Assembly (NCBI RefSeq): GCF_014270105.1 | Contig: NZ_JACNMF010000001.1 | Coordinates: 62,001-126,000, forward strand | DNA length: 64,000 bases | Direction: 5' to 3' | Source: Hyunsoonleella aquatilis | GTDB taxonomy: Bacteria > Bacteroidota > Bacteroidia > Flavobacteriales > Flavobacteriaceae | In this document: piece by piece, positions 29,095 to 37,514 of the stretch | How positions within the stretch are numbered: the first letter of the stretch is position 1 | How the letters are laid out: every line of letters starts with the position of its first letter | The notes under the pieces: generated by a model | The model's input: the letters and a program-made list of their open reading frames with translations, nothing else | The model's database searches: none | Told to the model about the DNA's origin: nothing | Position numbers and translations under genes: made by a program

Positions 29095-29205
29095 ATCTCT
29101 TCAACAACTACACTAAAACGGTCGTTGAACCGTCTGCTTTCTTACCAATTTTAACAGTTTCAAGAGAAAAAGGGAAAAATTGACAAGTGTCGGTTCAAGA
29201 ATATA

Positions 29206-30192
29206 CTAAGAATCATGTGCCGCCCGCTTCAAGCGATCGTTTATCGATTTTCCCAAACCATAATCCGGAAAAATTTCAGCTATAATAATATCGAGATTTA
29301 AGCTGTCCAACTGATGCAAAGCATCGTAAAGTTTAGAAGTGGCCTCGGCCATATTTCCGGTTTTCGAAAGTAGGATTTGATGCAGAATGCGGGAGTTTTC
29401 AATTGAATTTTGAAAAGTTATGACGCCGATTCGCTTACCATAGTACTTTTTTAGATCTTCTGAAATGTTGTTGGAGAGTATTGTCATTGTTGCGGGTGCA
29501 TAATGCTTATCCAACATGCCCGGGGCTTCAGGATGGCTCTTGGTTTTATTTCCTTCAGGTGTTTCTGATTTGTTTTTAATAGGTATGTTGCCAACCACAG
29601 CTTCGATGTCCTCCAAAGCAATAGAGCCTAATCGATAGATAATCGGTGCGTCGTTCTCAAAACCAATAATAGTGGATTCAATACCATTTTTACATGGCCC
29701 GCCGTCTAACACCATTTTGATTTTATGCTGAAAATAACTTTCCACGTGTTGCGCCGTAGTTGGGCTAATGCTACTAAACGGGTTGGCACTAGGTGCGGCC
29801 AATGGGAAAGGGAGTTGACTTAAAAGTTGTAGGGTTGTAGGATGATTGGGCACGCGTACCGCAACGGTATCCTTTCCTGCGGTAATCAAATCGGGGATGT
29901 GCTCTTGTTTTGGAAGTACCAACGTCAATGGTCCTGGCCAAAACGCATTGGCCAATTGCCTTGCTTTTTCAGGAACATGGCTGACAATGCTTTCTAAATT
30001 TTCAGTCGAGGGAATATGTACAATAAGAGGGTTGTAAAAAGGGCGTTTTTTGGTCTCAAAAATGGCCTTTACTGCCTTTTCGCTATAAATGTTGCCAGCC
30101 AAACCATATACCGTTTCTGTAGGAATGGCTACCACAAGGTCTTCGTTAAGAAGCGCAACAGCTTTTGAGATGTCCTTTGAAATAATGCCCAT
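29206..30192 (-). CDS. sua5: L-threonylcarbamoyladenylate synthase (Sua5/YrdC/TsaC type)
   Basis: The product is 328 residues, the long Sua5 form. The YrdC domain (1-~205) has VVAIPTETVYGLAGN, KKRPFYNPLIVHI, FWPGPLTLVLPK, VAVRVPNHP and PLAAPSANPFSSISPTTAQHV. It makes threonylcarbamoyl-AMP for the t6A modification of ANN-decoding tRNAs. A linker containing SHPEAPGMLDKHYAP joins to the C-terminal Sua5 domain (~235-328). A -7 box TACTTTTG lies 19 nt upstream of the ATG. Single gene. Confidence 0.96.
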   Translation of the reverse strand: MGIISKDISKAVALLNEDLVVAIPTETVYGLAGNIYSEKAVKAIFETKKRPFYNPLIVHIPSTENLESIVSHVPEKARQLANAFWPGPLTLVLPKQEHIPDLITAGKDTVAVRVPNHPTTLQLLSQLPFPLAAPSANPFSSISPTTAQHVESYFQHKIKMVLDGGPCKNGIESTIIGFENDAPIIYRLGSIALEDIEAVVGNIPIKNKSETPEGNKTKSHPEAPGMLDKHYAPATMTILSNNISEDLKKYYGKRIGVITFQNSIENSRILHQILLSKTGNMAEATSKLYDALHQLDSLNLDIIIAEIFPDYGLGKSINDRLKRAAHDS

Positions 30193-30211
30193 TCAATCCA
30201 ATTAAGCGGTG

Positions 30212-30219
30212 CAAAAGTA
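30212..30219 (-). promoter_or_regulatory. -7 promoter box for sua5
   Basis: On the minus strand this is TACTTTTG, an exact TAnnTTTG, located 19 nt before the ATG. A convincing -33 TTG is not seen. Confidence 0.5.
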
Positions 30220-30297
30220 CGGTGTTTTGAGGAATTTTAAACTGTTGCAGCCTCTAAAGTTAACGACTAGAACAGGCAACTGTAGTTTTGGTAAACA

Positions 30298-30930
30298 CTA
30301 TGGCTTAAAATATTTAATAGCATAATTCACTAACCCTGTATTGCTTTTAATGCCCAACTTTTTATGGATGTTCTTGCGGTGGGTATCTACAGTGAATTTG
30401 CTTAATTTCAGTTGTTTTGCCATTTGTATAGAGGTTCTTCCTTTTACGATGAGTTGCAAAATTTCGGTTTCCCGTTTGGTGAGTTCTGATTGTAGTGCTG
30501 TTTTTTCCTCGTTAAACCAATCTTGGATACTTTCGGGAAGGTTTTTGCTAAAGTAGTATTCACCTTTTACGAGGGTGTTGATGGCCAATTCTAGTTCATC
30601 TTTATCCACATTTTTCGTAACGTAACCTTTGGAACCAACATCCAGCATTTCGGTAACGTCCACAGTTTGGTCAAACATGCTCAATGCCAAAACTTTGATG
30701 TTTGGGTACTCTGAAGTAAGTCGTCTCGTTAGCCCAACACCGTCCAAAATGGGCATACGGATATCCGTGATGATGATATCGGGTTTTAATCCGTTTTCAA
30801 GCAATTTTAAAACTTCCAACCCATTATTGGCCTCCCCGATAACTTCAACGTTCATCACTTTTTGCAGAATGGATTTTATTCCATCTATAAAAAGTTGGTG
30901 GTCGTCGGCTATAATCACATTTATGGTCAT
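30298..30930 (-). CDS. LuxR/NarL-family response regulator
   Basis: The product is 210 residues. A receiver domain (~3-120) has the acidic pocket ADD at 8-10, phospho-acceptor Asp56 in IIITDIRMP, and conserved S/T and K (LALSMF, YVTKNVD). A LuxR helix-turn-helix (~145-205) contains LTKRETEILQLIVKGRTSIQMAKQLKLSKFTVDTHRKNIHKKLGI. Its start overlaps the kinase stop by 4 nt (ATGA), so kinase and regulator are a coupled cognate pair. The nearest candidate DNA site is the 12-bp dyad at 33780-33807, which has a NarL-like 7-2-7 arrangement. Confidence 0.96.
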   Translation of the reverse strand: MTINVIIADDHQLFIDGIKSILQKVMNVEVIGEANNGLEVLKLLENGLKPDIIITDIRMPILDGVGLTRRLTSEYPNIKVLALSMFDQTVDVTEMLDVGSKGYVTKNVDKDELELAINTLVKGEYYFSKNLPESIQDWFNEEKTALQSELTKRETEILQLIVKGRTSIQMAKQLKLSKFTVDTHRKNIHKKLGIKSNTGLVNYAIKYFKP

Positions 30931-32852
30931 AATGGAATGTTTAAAATTACAGTTGTACCATTGCCTTTGGCTGTGTCAATCACAACATCGCCCTGCATTT
31001 TTTCAACGCGTTTTTCAATATTGATTAAACCTATCCCTGATTTTTGGCGGTTAAGGTCAAAACCTTTCCCGTTATCTTCTACAATAATGTTGAGCATATC
31101 ATCATCTTCTGAAAACTGGATGGTGGCTTCGGTGGCTTCTGAATGTTTTATAATGTTGGTAATCAATTCTTGTATAATCCTAAAGATTTGAATTTCAATG
31201 TTGTTTTCAATGCGTTTTTTAACATCAATATTGATGACATCTATTTTTATTTTTTTGGTTTCTGAAATTTGGTCTGCAATAGCCTTAGTTGAAGGGATTA
31301 AGCCACTGCTGATTTGCGCCCCGAAGTTTTTGTTTTTTGAAATATTTCTAATCTCGTTATAGGTATCCCCAATCAAGGTTTTTAATTTTTTGTAATGATT
31401 TGAAAAGTCTTCTTTTTCATCATAGCTCTCCAAAAATAACTTTAGGGTAGCTACTTTGCTACCTAAATTATCATGCAGTTCCGCGGCCATTTTAGAGCGT
31501 TCTTTTTCCTGGGCTTCCAAAATGTTGTCAATACCCTCCAGTTCTTTTTCTTGTAGCAACTGGTCAAAATCCTGCTCTTTTATCTTCAGGTTTTGTTGCA
31601 TAATGATGCGTTTTCGCTTTGCGTTTTTCTGCAAGAAGTAAAGGGAAACAATAGCTAAGGACAATGCTAATAACGCCCCAATGAATAGATAAAAATTCTG
31701 TTTGCGTTTATAATCTACTTCAAGATTTTCTGTTTCAAGTTTTAAAATTTCATTTTCTTTTTTTTCGGTTTCGTACTTGGTTTGTATTTCCAGGAAGCTC
31801 TTTTGGTTTTCAACATTAAGAATGCTATCGTTTAGCGTATTGGATTTTTTCGCATACTCAAAGGCATTTTCCATTCGCCCTATTTTAGAATAGGCTTCAC
31901 TTAAATTATTATACACCGAAACGAGTTGTTTTCCTTTAAGGGTCTTTTCGGCTTTTTTAAAATAATTGATGGCGGTAGCATAATCTTTGTTTTTTAGATA
32001 GGTGTACCCTAAATTGTTTTGTGCTACTTCTATTCCAGATTTCAAATTTAACTCGTCCTTTAATTGCACAGTTTTTTCTAAGTATGTCCTGGCTTTTTCA
32101 GGATTACTGTCAAGAAACAGTTCCCCCAAATTGTTGTAAATGATGGATAGCGAACGTTTGTCACCAAGTTCGGTAGCCAATTTTTCAGCATCGGTGTTGT
32201 AGGCTATGGCTTTTACGGTGTCGCCGTTTTTGTAATGTTGGGTGGCCAAATTTGGCAACGTTATCAGCCTAAAACGGGTCTGGTTTAAGCTTTCAAAAAT
32301 ACCAAGTGCTTTTTCGCTGTACTCAATGGCTTTTGGATAGAGCTCCAGTTCGGCAAAAGCACTGGCGATGTTGCTGTAGCACTTTGCGGCGTTTAATTTG
32401 TCGTTTGTTTTTTCAAAAAAACTGGCACTTTCTGTTAGTGTGGCAATCGTTTTGTTGTAGTCGCCTTGTTTCAGTTGAATAGCACCAATACTAATATTGA
32501 TAATGGCAGCACGTTTGTCATCCTTTAATTTATGAAGAATGTTTTTTGAAGTATTGAAATAAAAGTAGGCAGAATCTAAACTGCCAGTGAAAAAATGAAA
32601 TCGCCCAAGCTGATTTGTAGTTTCGGCCAATAGTGAATCATTGGCTTTATAATGAAATGCTTTATGGGCGAAAACCATGCCCTTGTTTAAATCTACACGT
32701 TCGTGTGAATGCGCCAATTTTAAGTTGATTTTGGCCTTTTCAAAATCATTAGCAGTATGTTTTAATGTTTCTTTAAGGTCGCTTATTGATGCTTCTTGGG
32801 CCGTCAAGAAAAATGTTGAAAGAAGGATAAAGCAATTAATAAACGATTTCAT
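30927..32852 (-). CDS. TPR-containing sensor histidine kinase (HisKA_3 type)
   Basis: I chose the Met at 32852 (641 residues), not an in-frame ATG at 32882, because MKSFINCFILLSTFFLTA/Q is a clean signal peptide. Residues ~30-350 are tetratricopeptide repeats in the periplasm (NISIGAIQLKQGDYNKTIATL, AKCYSNIASAFAELELYPKAIEYSEKAL). One membrane span follows (FYLFIGALLALSLAIVSLYFL), then a coiled coil. The HisKA_3 dimerisation domain has the phospho-accepting His460 in MAAELHDNLGSKVATL, and the HATPase_c domain has ELITNIIKHSEA, VEDNGKGFD and GIGLINIEKRV. The TPR region probably senses an envelope protein partner. It is operonic with the regulator and with the upstream secreted protein. Confidence 0.95.
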   Translation of the reverse strand: MKSFINCFILLSTFFLTAQEASISDLKETLKHTANDFEKAKINLKLAHSHERVDLNKGMVFAHKAFHYKANDSLLAETTNQLGRFHFFTGSLDSAYFYFNTSKNILHKLKDDKRAAIINISIGAIQLKQGDYNKTIATLTESASFFEKTNDKLNAAKCYSNIASAFAELELYPKAIEYSEKALGIFESLNQTRFRLITLPNLATQHYKNGDTVKAIAYNTDAEKLATELGDKRSLSIIYNNLGELFLDSNPEKARTYLEKTVQLKDELNLKSGIEVAQNNLGYTYLKNKDYATAINYFKKAEKTLKGKQLVSVYNNLSEAYSKIGRMENAFEYAKKSNTLNDSILNVENQKSFLEIQTKYETEKKENEILKLETENLEVDYKRKQNFYLFIGALLALSLAIVSLYFLQKNAKRKRIIMQQNLKIKEQDFDQLLQEKELEGIDNILEAQEKERSKMAAELHDNLGSKVATLKLFLESYDEKEDFSNHYKKLKTLIGDTYNEIRNISKNKNFGAQISSGLIPSTKAIADQISETKKIKIDVINIDVKKRIENNIEIQIFRIIQELITNIIKHSEATEATIQFSEDDDMLNIIVEDNGKGFDLNRQKSGIGLINIEKRVEKMQGDVVIDTAKGNGTTVILNIPL

Positions 32853-32900
32853 AGTAAAGCAATTCCCTTCTAAGATAACCATTTTTCGAAATTAAAGGTT

Positions 32901-33737
32901 TTAATTGCTAGCACAACAATTACAGCCCGTTGCTTCGGTATCCAATTTTTGGGAATATGACCTAATTTCCGCCAAAAACACTTTGGTGTCAGGTGCTCTG
33001 TACATGCGTCGTTTCAGGTCTTTAAGGTAGCTGTCGCTTAAACAGTTGGATGCTTTTATATGGTTAAGAGCATAATCGATTGTTTTATCCATCCAGTCCC
33101 AGCCATAGCCTTCGTATGCGCCAATTTCTAATCCGTAAACTAATTTGCCCAGACCGAGCAAGGTATGGCAATTCACTTTTCCAGAGGCTCTCGGGCCTTC
33201 TTGGAAAACGTAAGTAACTTGATGTCCTGCGAAATCAAACCTAAATGCTGTTAGTGCGGCGTTTTTTTTCTTTGCGTACTTAAACGTATAGGTATGTGTG
33301 GTATGCCCCGGATACCAATCGTGCACACCAGAGGAACCGGCAGTAGTACTTACTTGCGATATATTGCCGTTATAGGTGTAATTAGGGTATTGCGCTATGC
33401 TTGTAACGTTATTTGATGTAAATACATTGGCAATTTTCCATTTGTAACCACAAGGAGTTTTACAATTTTTACAGGATAAGGTAATATTGAAGCTTTCGCC
33501 ATTTTGAAGCGTTGAAATATCCTTATCAAATCGCCAGGTTACGTTATATGTTCCTACACAGTTCGTCCTATAGCTACGGTTAAATGAAATACTGCCCCCG
33601 TATTGGTCGGCTTTTACGGAAGCCCTAAACCCTTCCTTTGAGGTTTTTTCAATGATATCAACTAGACTGATAACTTGTGCATTTATAGCAAATCCGAATA
33701 GGATTATAAATACTGAGGTTAAAATTGATGACTTCAT
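32901..33737 (-). CDS. Secreted protein of unknown function, cysteine-containing
   Basis: The product is 278 residues with a signal peptide (MKSSILTSVFIILFGFAINA/Q). I do not recognise the family. The central part (~40-175) is beta-rich, with the cysteine cluster CKNCKTPCGYKW and aromatic strands (HDWYPGHTTHTYTFKYAKKKNAAL, FDFAGHQVTYVFQEGPRASG). The C-terminal ~85 residues are helical and finish with a CNCCASN motif. It is 48 nt upstream of the kinase gene on the same strand, so it is probably the promoter-proximal gene of the two-component operon and a candidate sensed factor or output. Divergent lipoprotein genes share its promoter region. Confidence 0.75.
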   Translation of the reverse strand: MKSSILTSVFIILFGFAINAQVISLVDIIEKTSKEGFRASVKADQYGGSISFNRSYRTNCVGTYNVTWRFDKDISTLQNGESFNITLSCKNCKTPCGYKWKIANVFTSNNVTSIAQYPNYTYNGNISQVSTTAGSSGVHDWYPGHTTHTYTFKYAKKKNAALTAFRFDFAGHQVTYVFQEGPRASGKVNCHTLLGLGKLVYGLEIGAYEGYGWDWMDKTIDYALNHIKASNCLSDSYLKDLKRRMYRAPDTKVFLAEIRSYSQKLDTEATGCNCCASN

Positions 33738-33779
33738 AATATTAAGTTTTGAGATAAAACTAGTACGGTAAAACCAGCT

Positions 33780-33807
33780 TTCATATACCTACAATTAGGT
33801 ATATGAA
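33780..33807. promoter_or_regulatory. 12-bp perfect dyad, operator-like, between divergent promoters
   Basis: The arms TTCATATACCTA (33780-33791) and TAGGTATATGAA (33796-33807) are perfect reverse complements separated by CAAT. No T-run follows and both flanking genes point away, so a terminator is not needed here. The inner part gives heptamers TACCTAC and TACCTAA (reverse strand) spaced by 2, the 7-2-7 geometry of NarL-type sites. The centre lies ~45 nt before the start site implied by the lipoprotein -7 box. Confidence 0.7.
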
Positions 33808-33824
33808 CAATGGAAAATCAAAAA

Positions 33825-33832
33825 TAGATTTG
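33825..33832 (+). promoter_or_regulatory. -7 promoter box for the lipoprotein operon
   Basis: TAGATTTG matches TAnnTTTG exactly, 24 nt before the ATG at 33857. The expected -33 position overlaps the right arm of the dyad and has no TTG, which suits an activator-dependent promoter. Confidence 0.55.
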
Positions 33833-33856
33833 TATATCATCTTAAATTGAATTGCT

Positions 33857-34432
33857 ATGAAATCTCATTACATCTTATTAATCATTTGCGCGTTTACTTT
33901 TTTTGCTTGTGACGAACTGGACGAGCTACTTTTTGAAGAAGTTGAAGTTACAAGGTCGTTTACGAGATCAGTTTTTATAGATGAAGGTGCCGAAGAAGAC
34001 CCTGAAGCAGATGTTGGCTTTGCAGAGAGTGGAGGAGAAAATTTCTTTACAAATCTTGAAGTGGAAGGCATTGCAATCAGTAAGGATCAAATTAAAAAGA
34101 TTGAAATGCAAAGCGTAAAATATGAGTATAGAAACTTTAGTGGTAATGTAGATGCTAATTTAGACAGTACTTTTATGTTCGCTGTGGATTTAATAGGTAA
34201 TACTGAAAACTTTAATACGCCCAACCTAAATGTTGCCGAATCGGACCTTTTTAATACGCAGTATCAACTCTCGGGGGATTTTTCAAAGGTTAATGAAGTT
34301 ATGAGTTCAGCAGGAATTATAACGTACTTCTATTCAGGAACATTATCGCACAATCCCGCTATGTTTGAAGTAAGAGTAACGCTTACGGTGAGGATTACTG
34401 TATCGATTCCAGTAGATGAAATTGAAGCTTAA
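33857..34432 (+). CDS. Small lipoprotein, unknown function (paralogue 1)
   Basis: The product is 191 residues. MKSHYILLIICAFTFFAC is a lipoprotein signal (Cys18), followed by an acidic DELDELLFEEVEV stretch. The rest is predicted beta-rich with few aromatics, including IKKIEMQSVKYEYRNFSGNVDANLDSTFMFAV, and closes with alternating V/T strands (EVRVTLTVRITVSIPVDEIEA). It aligns in layout with the next gene (shared DELxEL start, I-x-x-I-E-x-x-S-V-x-Y motif, similar C-terminal strand), so the two are tandem duplicates. I do not recognise the family. It is the first gene of a three-gene operon, divergent from the two-component operon. Confidence 0.8.
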   Translation: MKSHYILLIICAFTFFACDELDELLFEEVEVTRSFTRSVFIDEGAEEDPEADVGFAESGGENFFTNLEVEGIAISKDQIKKIEMQSVKYEYRNFSGNVDANLDSTFMFAVDLIGNTENFNTPNLNVAESDLFNTQYQLSGDFSKVNEVMSSAGIITYFYSGTLSHNPAMFEVRVTLTVRITVSIPVDEIEA

Positions 34433-34443
34433 ATTATAGTATT

Positions 34444-35016
34444 ATGAAACATTTGAAGTATATATTGATATCCATTCCGATGCTGTTTTTAGTTTCGGGA
34501 TGTGATGAATTAGAAGAATTAATAGAAGAAGAGTTTGACATACAGACTACTTTTATTACCGAATTAGAAATTAATGTACCTAATGCGTCTTCTCCTGACG
34601 AGGCCGTAGATTTTACATCAAACTTTGGGTTTTGGGATTTCAGGAACGACCCCAATGTAAAAGAGGTGATTAGTGACCCTGATGAAATTACAAAAATCGA
34701 AATTAAATCAGTGCGCTATTTTTATAAGGATGTGGTAGGTAATGAAAACGCAAATGTTGTGGGTGATATGGTGTTTGTAGTTGGTCAAGGTGAAGAACGG
34801 TACGGTACGGTTCAAACGAATTTAAAGAATGCCGATTTTAATAATACGGCTTATACACTCAATGGTAATTTTGGGCCAGTTAATCAGGCATTGACTCAGT
34901 TTAAAACTATTGGATTCACGTATCAAGGCTCGGTTTCCGATAACCCCGTTAGGTTTATCACTGATGTTTCTATAACGGTAACAGTAACGATTAAGCCCGA
35001 TATTGATAATTTTTAA
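34444..35016 (+). CDS. Small lipoprotein, unknown function (paralogue 2)
   Basis: The product is 190 residues with a lipoprotein signal (MKHLKYILISIPMLFLVSGC, Cys20) and the acidic DELEELIEEEFDI stretch. It is a diverged duplicate of the preceding gene: ITKIEIKSVRYFYKDVVGNENANVVGDMVFVV and a final strand RFITDVSITVTVTIKPDI correspond to segments of its neighbour. It begins 11 nt after the previous stop. It is probably anchored to a membrane face in the envelope. No enzyme motif is seen and the function is unknown. Confidence 0.8.
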   Translation: MKHLKYILISIPMLFLVSGCDELEELIEEEFDIQTTFITELEINVPNASSPDEAVDFTSNFGFWDFRNDPNVKEVISDPDEITKIEIKSVRYFYKDVVGNENANVVGDMVFVVGQGEERYGTVQTNLKNADFNNTAYTLNGNFGPVNQALTQFKTIGFTYQGSVSDNPVRFITDVSITVTVTIKPDIDNF

Positions 35017-35028
35017 TTTTAATCACCT

Positions 35029-35460
35029 ATGAACATTTTCAGACCTCTTTTTTTAGTATTAGTTTTAATTTTTTCGTTCATATCTTGCGATGAAGATGAG
35101 GTGGAAAATTTAAGAGAAGCAACATTCACCGTGATTTTTTTAAATTCCGGCACCCAATTTTGTAACGAGGCGCAACTTACCATTAAAGTTCTAATAACCT
35201 ATCCGAACGGAAATCAGGAAACCCATACCGTAAACCCGTTTAATGAATTTGAAAAAACTTTACCCTTGGTAAGGGATAGTGAGTCCATCAATTTAAAAGT
35301 ATTCTTCCCGTCTTCAGAAGATCCTATTGCGGAAGCAAATATCCCGTTTATTTTTAACGGTGTTTCTGACGAAGCACTTGAACCGCCGGGTAATGAACTA
35401 TTGATAGAATATTGCCATAATTTGGACAATGGCATACGTTGGGATACATTTTATGAATAG
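35029..35460 (+). CDS. Small lipoprotein, unknown function
   Basis: The product is 143 residues. A signal peptide with the lipobox cysteine in FSFISCDEDE is followed by a beta-sandwich-like body (EATFTVIFLNSGTQF, AQLTIKVLITYPNG, SINLKVFFPSSEDPIAEANI). It shares the acidic post-cysteine stretch with the two preceding lipoproteins but not their body sequence. It lies 12 nt after the second one, so it is the third gene of the operon. Confidence 0.75.
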   Translation: MNIFRPLFLVLVLIFSFISCDEDEVENLREATFTVIFLNSGTQFCNEAQLTIKVLITYPNGNQETHTVNPFNEFEKTLPLVRDSESINLKVFFPSSEDPIAEANIPFIFNGVSDEALEPPGNELLIEYCHNLDNGIRWDTFYE

Positions 35461-35553
35461 AGGCATTAAATTTTGAGTTGGAATAAAACTTGAAACAGCT
35501 CTTCCCAAAAAGATAGAAAACTAGTAGAAAGCAATAAAGCATCAAATTTTAGC

Positions 35554-35561
35554 TACTTTTG
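35554..35561 (+). promoter_or_regulatory. -7 promoter box for ygiQ
   Basis: TACTTTTG is an exact TAnnTTTG. It ends only 7 nt before the ATG at 35569, so the transcript would start at or next to the start codon, implying a leaderless or near-leaderless mRNA. Confidence 0.5.
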
Positions 35562-35568
35562 CACTGCA

Positions 35569-37512
35569 ATGGAAGAGCTAAAATTATCAAGTTGGTTGCC
35601 TACCACAAATAAAGAGGTAAAAATTCGCGGATGGGATGCGTTGGACGTTATCCTGTTCAGTGGTGATGCCTATGTGGATCATCCCTCGTTTGGCCCAGCG
35701 GTAATCGGACGCATTTTGGAAAGCTACGGCCTTCGGGTGGCTATTGTACCCCAACCTAACGTTAACGATAATCTTCAGGATTTTGTAAAACTTGGCGCGC
35801 CAAAACTCTTTTTTGGCGTAACGGGCGGTTGTATGGACCCCATGGTGAGCAATTATACCGCAAGTAAACGCAAACGAAAAAAAGATGCCTACACGCCCAA
35901 TGGCGATATTGGTTTTCGACCAGATTACGCAACAACGGTATATTCCAATATTCTAAAAGAAAAATGGCCAGATGTTCCTGTATTGATTGGTGGTATTGAA
36001 GCCTCATTGCGACGTGTGACCCATTACGATTATTGGAGCGATAAACTAATGCCGTCCATTTTGGAGAGTTCTAAGGCTGATATGTTGGTGTATGGCATGG
36101 GCGAGCAACCTTTAAGGGAAATTGTTAGACTGTTGCAAAGGGGAGTGCCTTTCAGTAGCATTACTACGGTAAAGCAAACCGCAGTTTTATTGGGTTCTGA
36201 AGCGAAAATCCCAAAAAACAAAAACTGGGAAGACGTAGAAATTGCTTCACATGAAACTTGTTTAAGCGATAAAAAGACCTTTGCGTCCAATTTCAAAGTA
36301 ATTGAGCAGGAAAGTAATAAACTGTATGCGCGTCGTATTTTTCAAAAAACAGGGAATAAAACCTTAATGATTAATCCGCCCTATCCAACGATGACCGAGG
36401 ATGAAATTGACGCCTCTTTTGAACTGCCTTACACCAGATTGCCTCACCCTAAATACAATAAACGTGGGCCTATCCCGGCCTATGAAATGATTAAGTTTTC
36501 CATTAACATCCACCGTGGCTGTTTTGGGGGCTGTAGTTTTTGTACCATTTCTGCGCACCAAGGAAAATTTATTGCATCGCGTAGCCAAGAGTCTGTGTTG
36601 CGGGAGGTAGATACGGTTGCCAATATGCCAGATTTTAAAGGTTACCTTTCCGACATTGGAGGCCCAAGTGCAAATATGTACAAAATGAAAGGTAAGGTTC
36701 AGGAAATTTGTGATAAGTGTGTGGCGCCTTCTTGCATTTCACCTGTAATATGCAGTAATTTAGATACATCACATAAACCATTAACGCAACTGTATCAAGC
36801 TGTTGATAGTCATCCGAAGATAAAAAAATCGTTTATTGGCAGCGGTATCCGCCACGATATGCTGGTGCCAGAATTTAATAAAAATGCCGACGCAAAAGAA
36901 TTGGACGATTATACGGAAGAAGTGATGACCAAGCACGTGTCGGGACGACTAAAAGTAGCACCAGAGCACACTAGCGATCCGGTTTTAAAATTAATGCGAA
37001 AACCTTCTTTCAGTTACTTCCATAAGTTTAAGGAGCGCTTTGATAAAATAAATACAAAGCAAAAATTGAAGTTGCAGTTAATTCCCTATTTCATTTCAAA
37101 TCATCCGGCTTGTGAAGCTGAAGATATGGCAAATTTGGCGGCCGAAACCAAGGATATGGGCTTCCAATTGGAGCAGGTGCAGGGGTTTACACCAACCCCA
37201 ATGACCGTTGCAACGGTGATTTATTACAGTGGCTATCACCCATATACACTTCAACTGGTAAACACCCCAAAAACTGCCAAGGAAAAAGAAGAACAACACC
37301 GTTTTTTCTTTTGGTATAAAGACGAAAACAAAGCTTGGATTAAAAATACTTTGAGCAAATTGGGCCGTCAAGATTTGTTAAAAAAACTACTTCCCGAAAA
37401 ATCTGAGCAATGGCGTAAAAACAAGCCCGGTAAACCCAAGCATACTTTTGATGATGCGGTGCCTTTTAATCAAAGGAAGAATAAGGCTAAGTTTAGGAGT
37501 AAGAAGAAGTGA
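35569..37512 (+). CDS. ygiQ: YgiQ-family radical SAM protein
   Basis: The product is 647 residues. The N-terminal ~300 residues are the UPF0313 N-domain (DAYVDHPSFGPAVIGRILESYGLRVAIVPQP, GGIEASLRRVTHYDYWSD). The radical SAM core (~310-570) has the CxxxCxxC cluster motif in HRGCFGGCSFCTISAHQGK for the 4Fe-4S/SAM centre. A further cysteine pair occurs in ICDKCVAPSC. A basic lysine-rich tail ends the protein. Its substrate is unknown. It is convergent with polA, with only 2 nt between stops. Confidence 0.95.
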   Translation: MEELKLSSWLPTTNKEVKIRGWDALDVILFSGDAYVDHPSFGPAVIGRILESYGLRVAIVPQPNVNDNLQDFVKLGAPKLFFGVTGGCMDPMVSNYTASKRKRKKDAYTPNGDIGFRPDYATTVYSNILKEKWPDVPVLIGGIEASLRRVTHYDYWSDKLMPSILESSKADMLVYGMGEQPLREIVRLLQRGVPFSSITTVKQTAVLLGSEAKIPKNKNWEDVEIASHETCLSDKKTFASNFKVIEQESNKLYARRIFQKTGNKTLMINPPYPTMTEDEIDASFELPYTRLPHPKYNKRGPIPAYEMIKFSINIHRGCFGGCSFCTISAHQGKFIASRSQESVLREVDTVANMPDFKGYLSDIGGPSANMYKMKGKVQEICDKCVAPSCISPVICSNLDTSHKPLTQLYQAVDSHPKIKKSFIGSGIRHDMLVPEFNKNADAKELDDYTEEVMTKHVSGRLKVAPEHTSDPVLKLMRKPSFSYFHKFKERFDKINTKQKLKLQLIPYFISNHPACEAEDMANLAAETKDMGFQLEQVQGFTPTPMTVATVIYYSGYHPYTLQLVNTPKTAKEKEEQHRFFFWYKDENKAWIKNTLSKLGRQDLLKKLLPEKSEQWRKNKPGKPKHTFDDAVPFNQRKNKAKFRSKKK

Positions 37513-37514
37513 CA

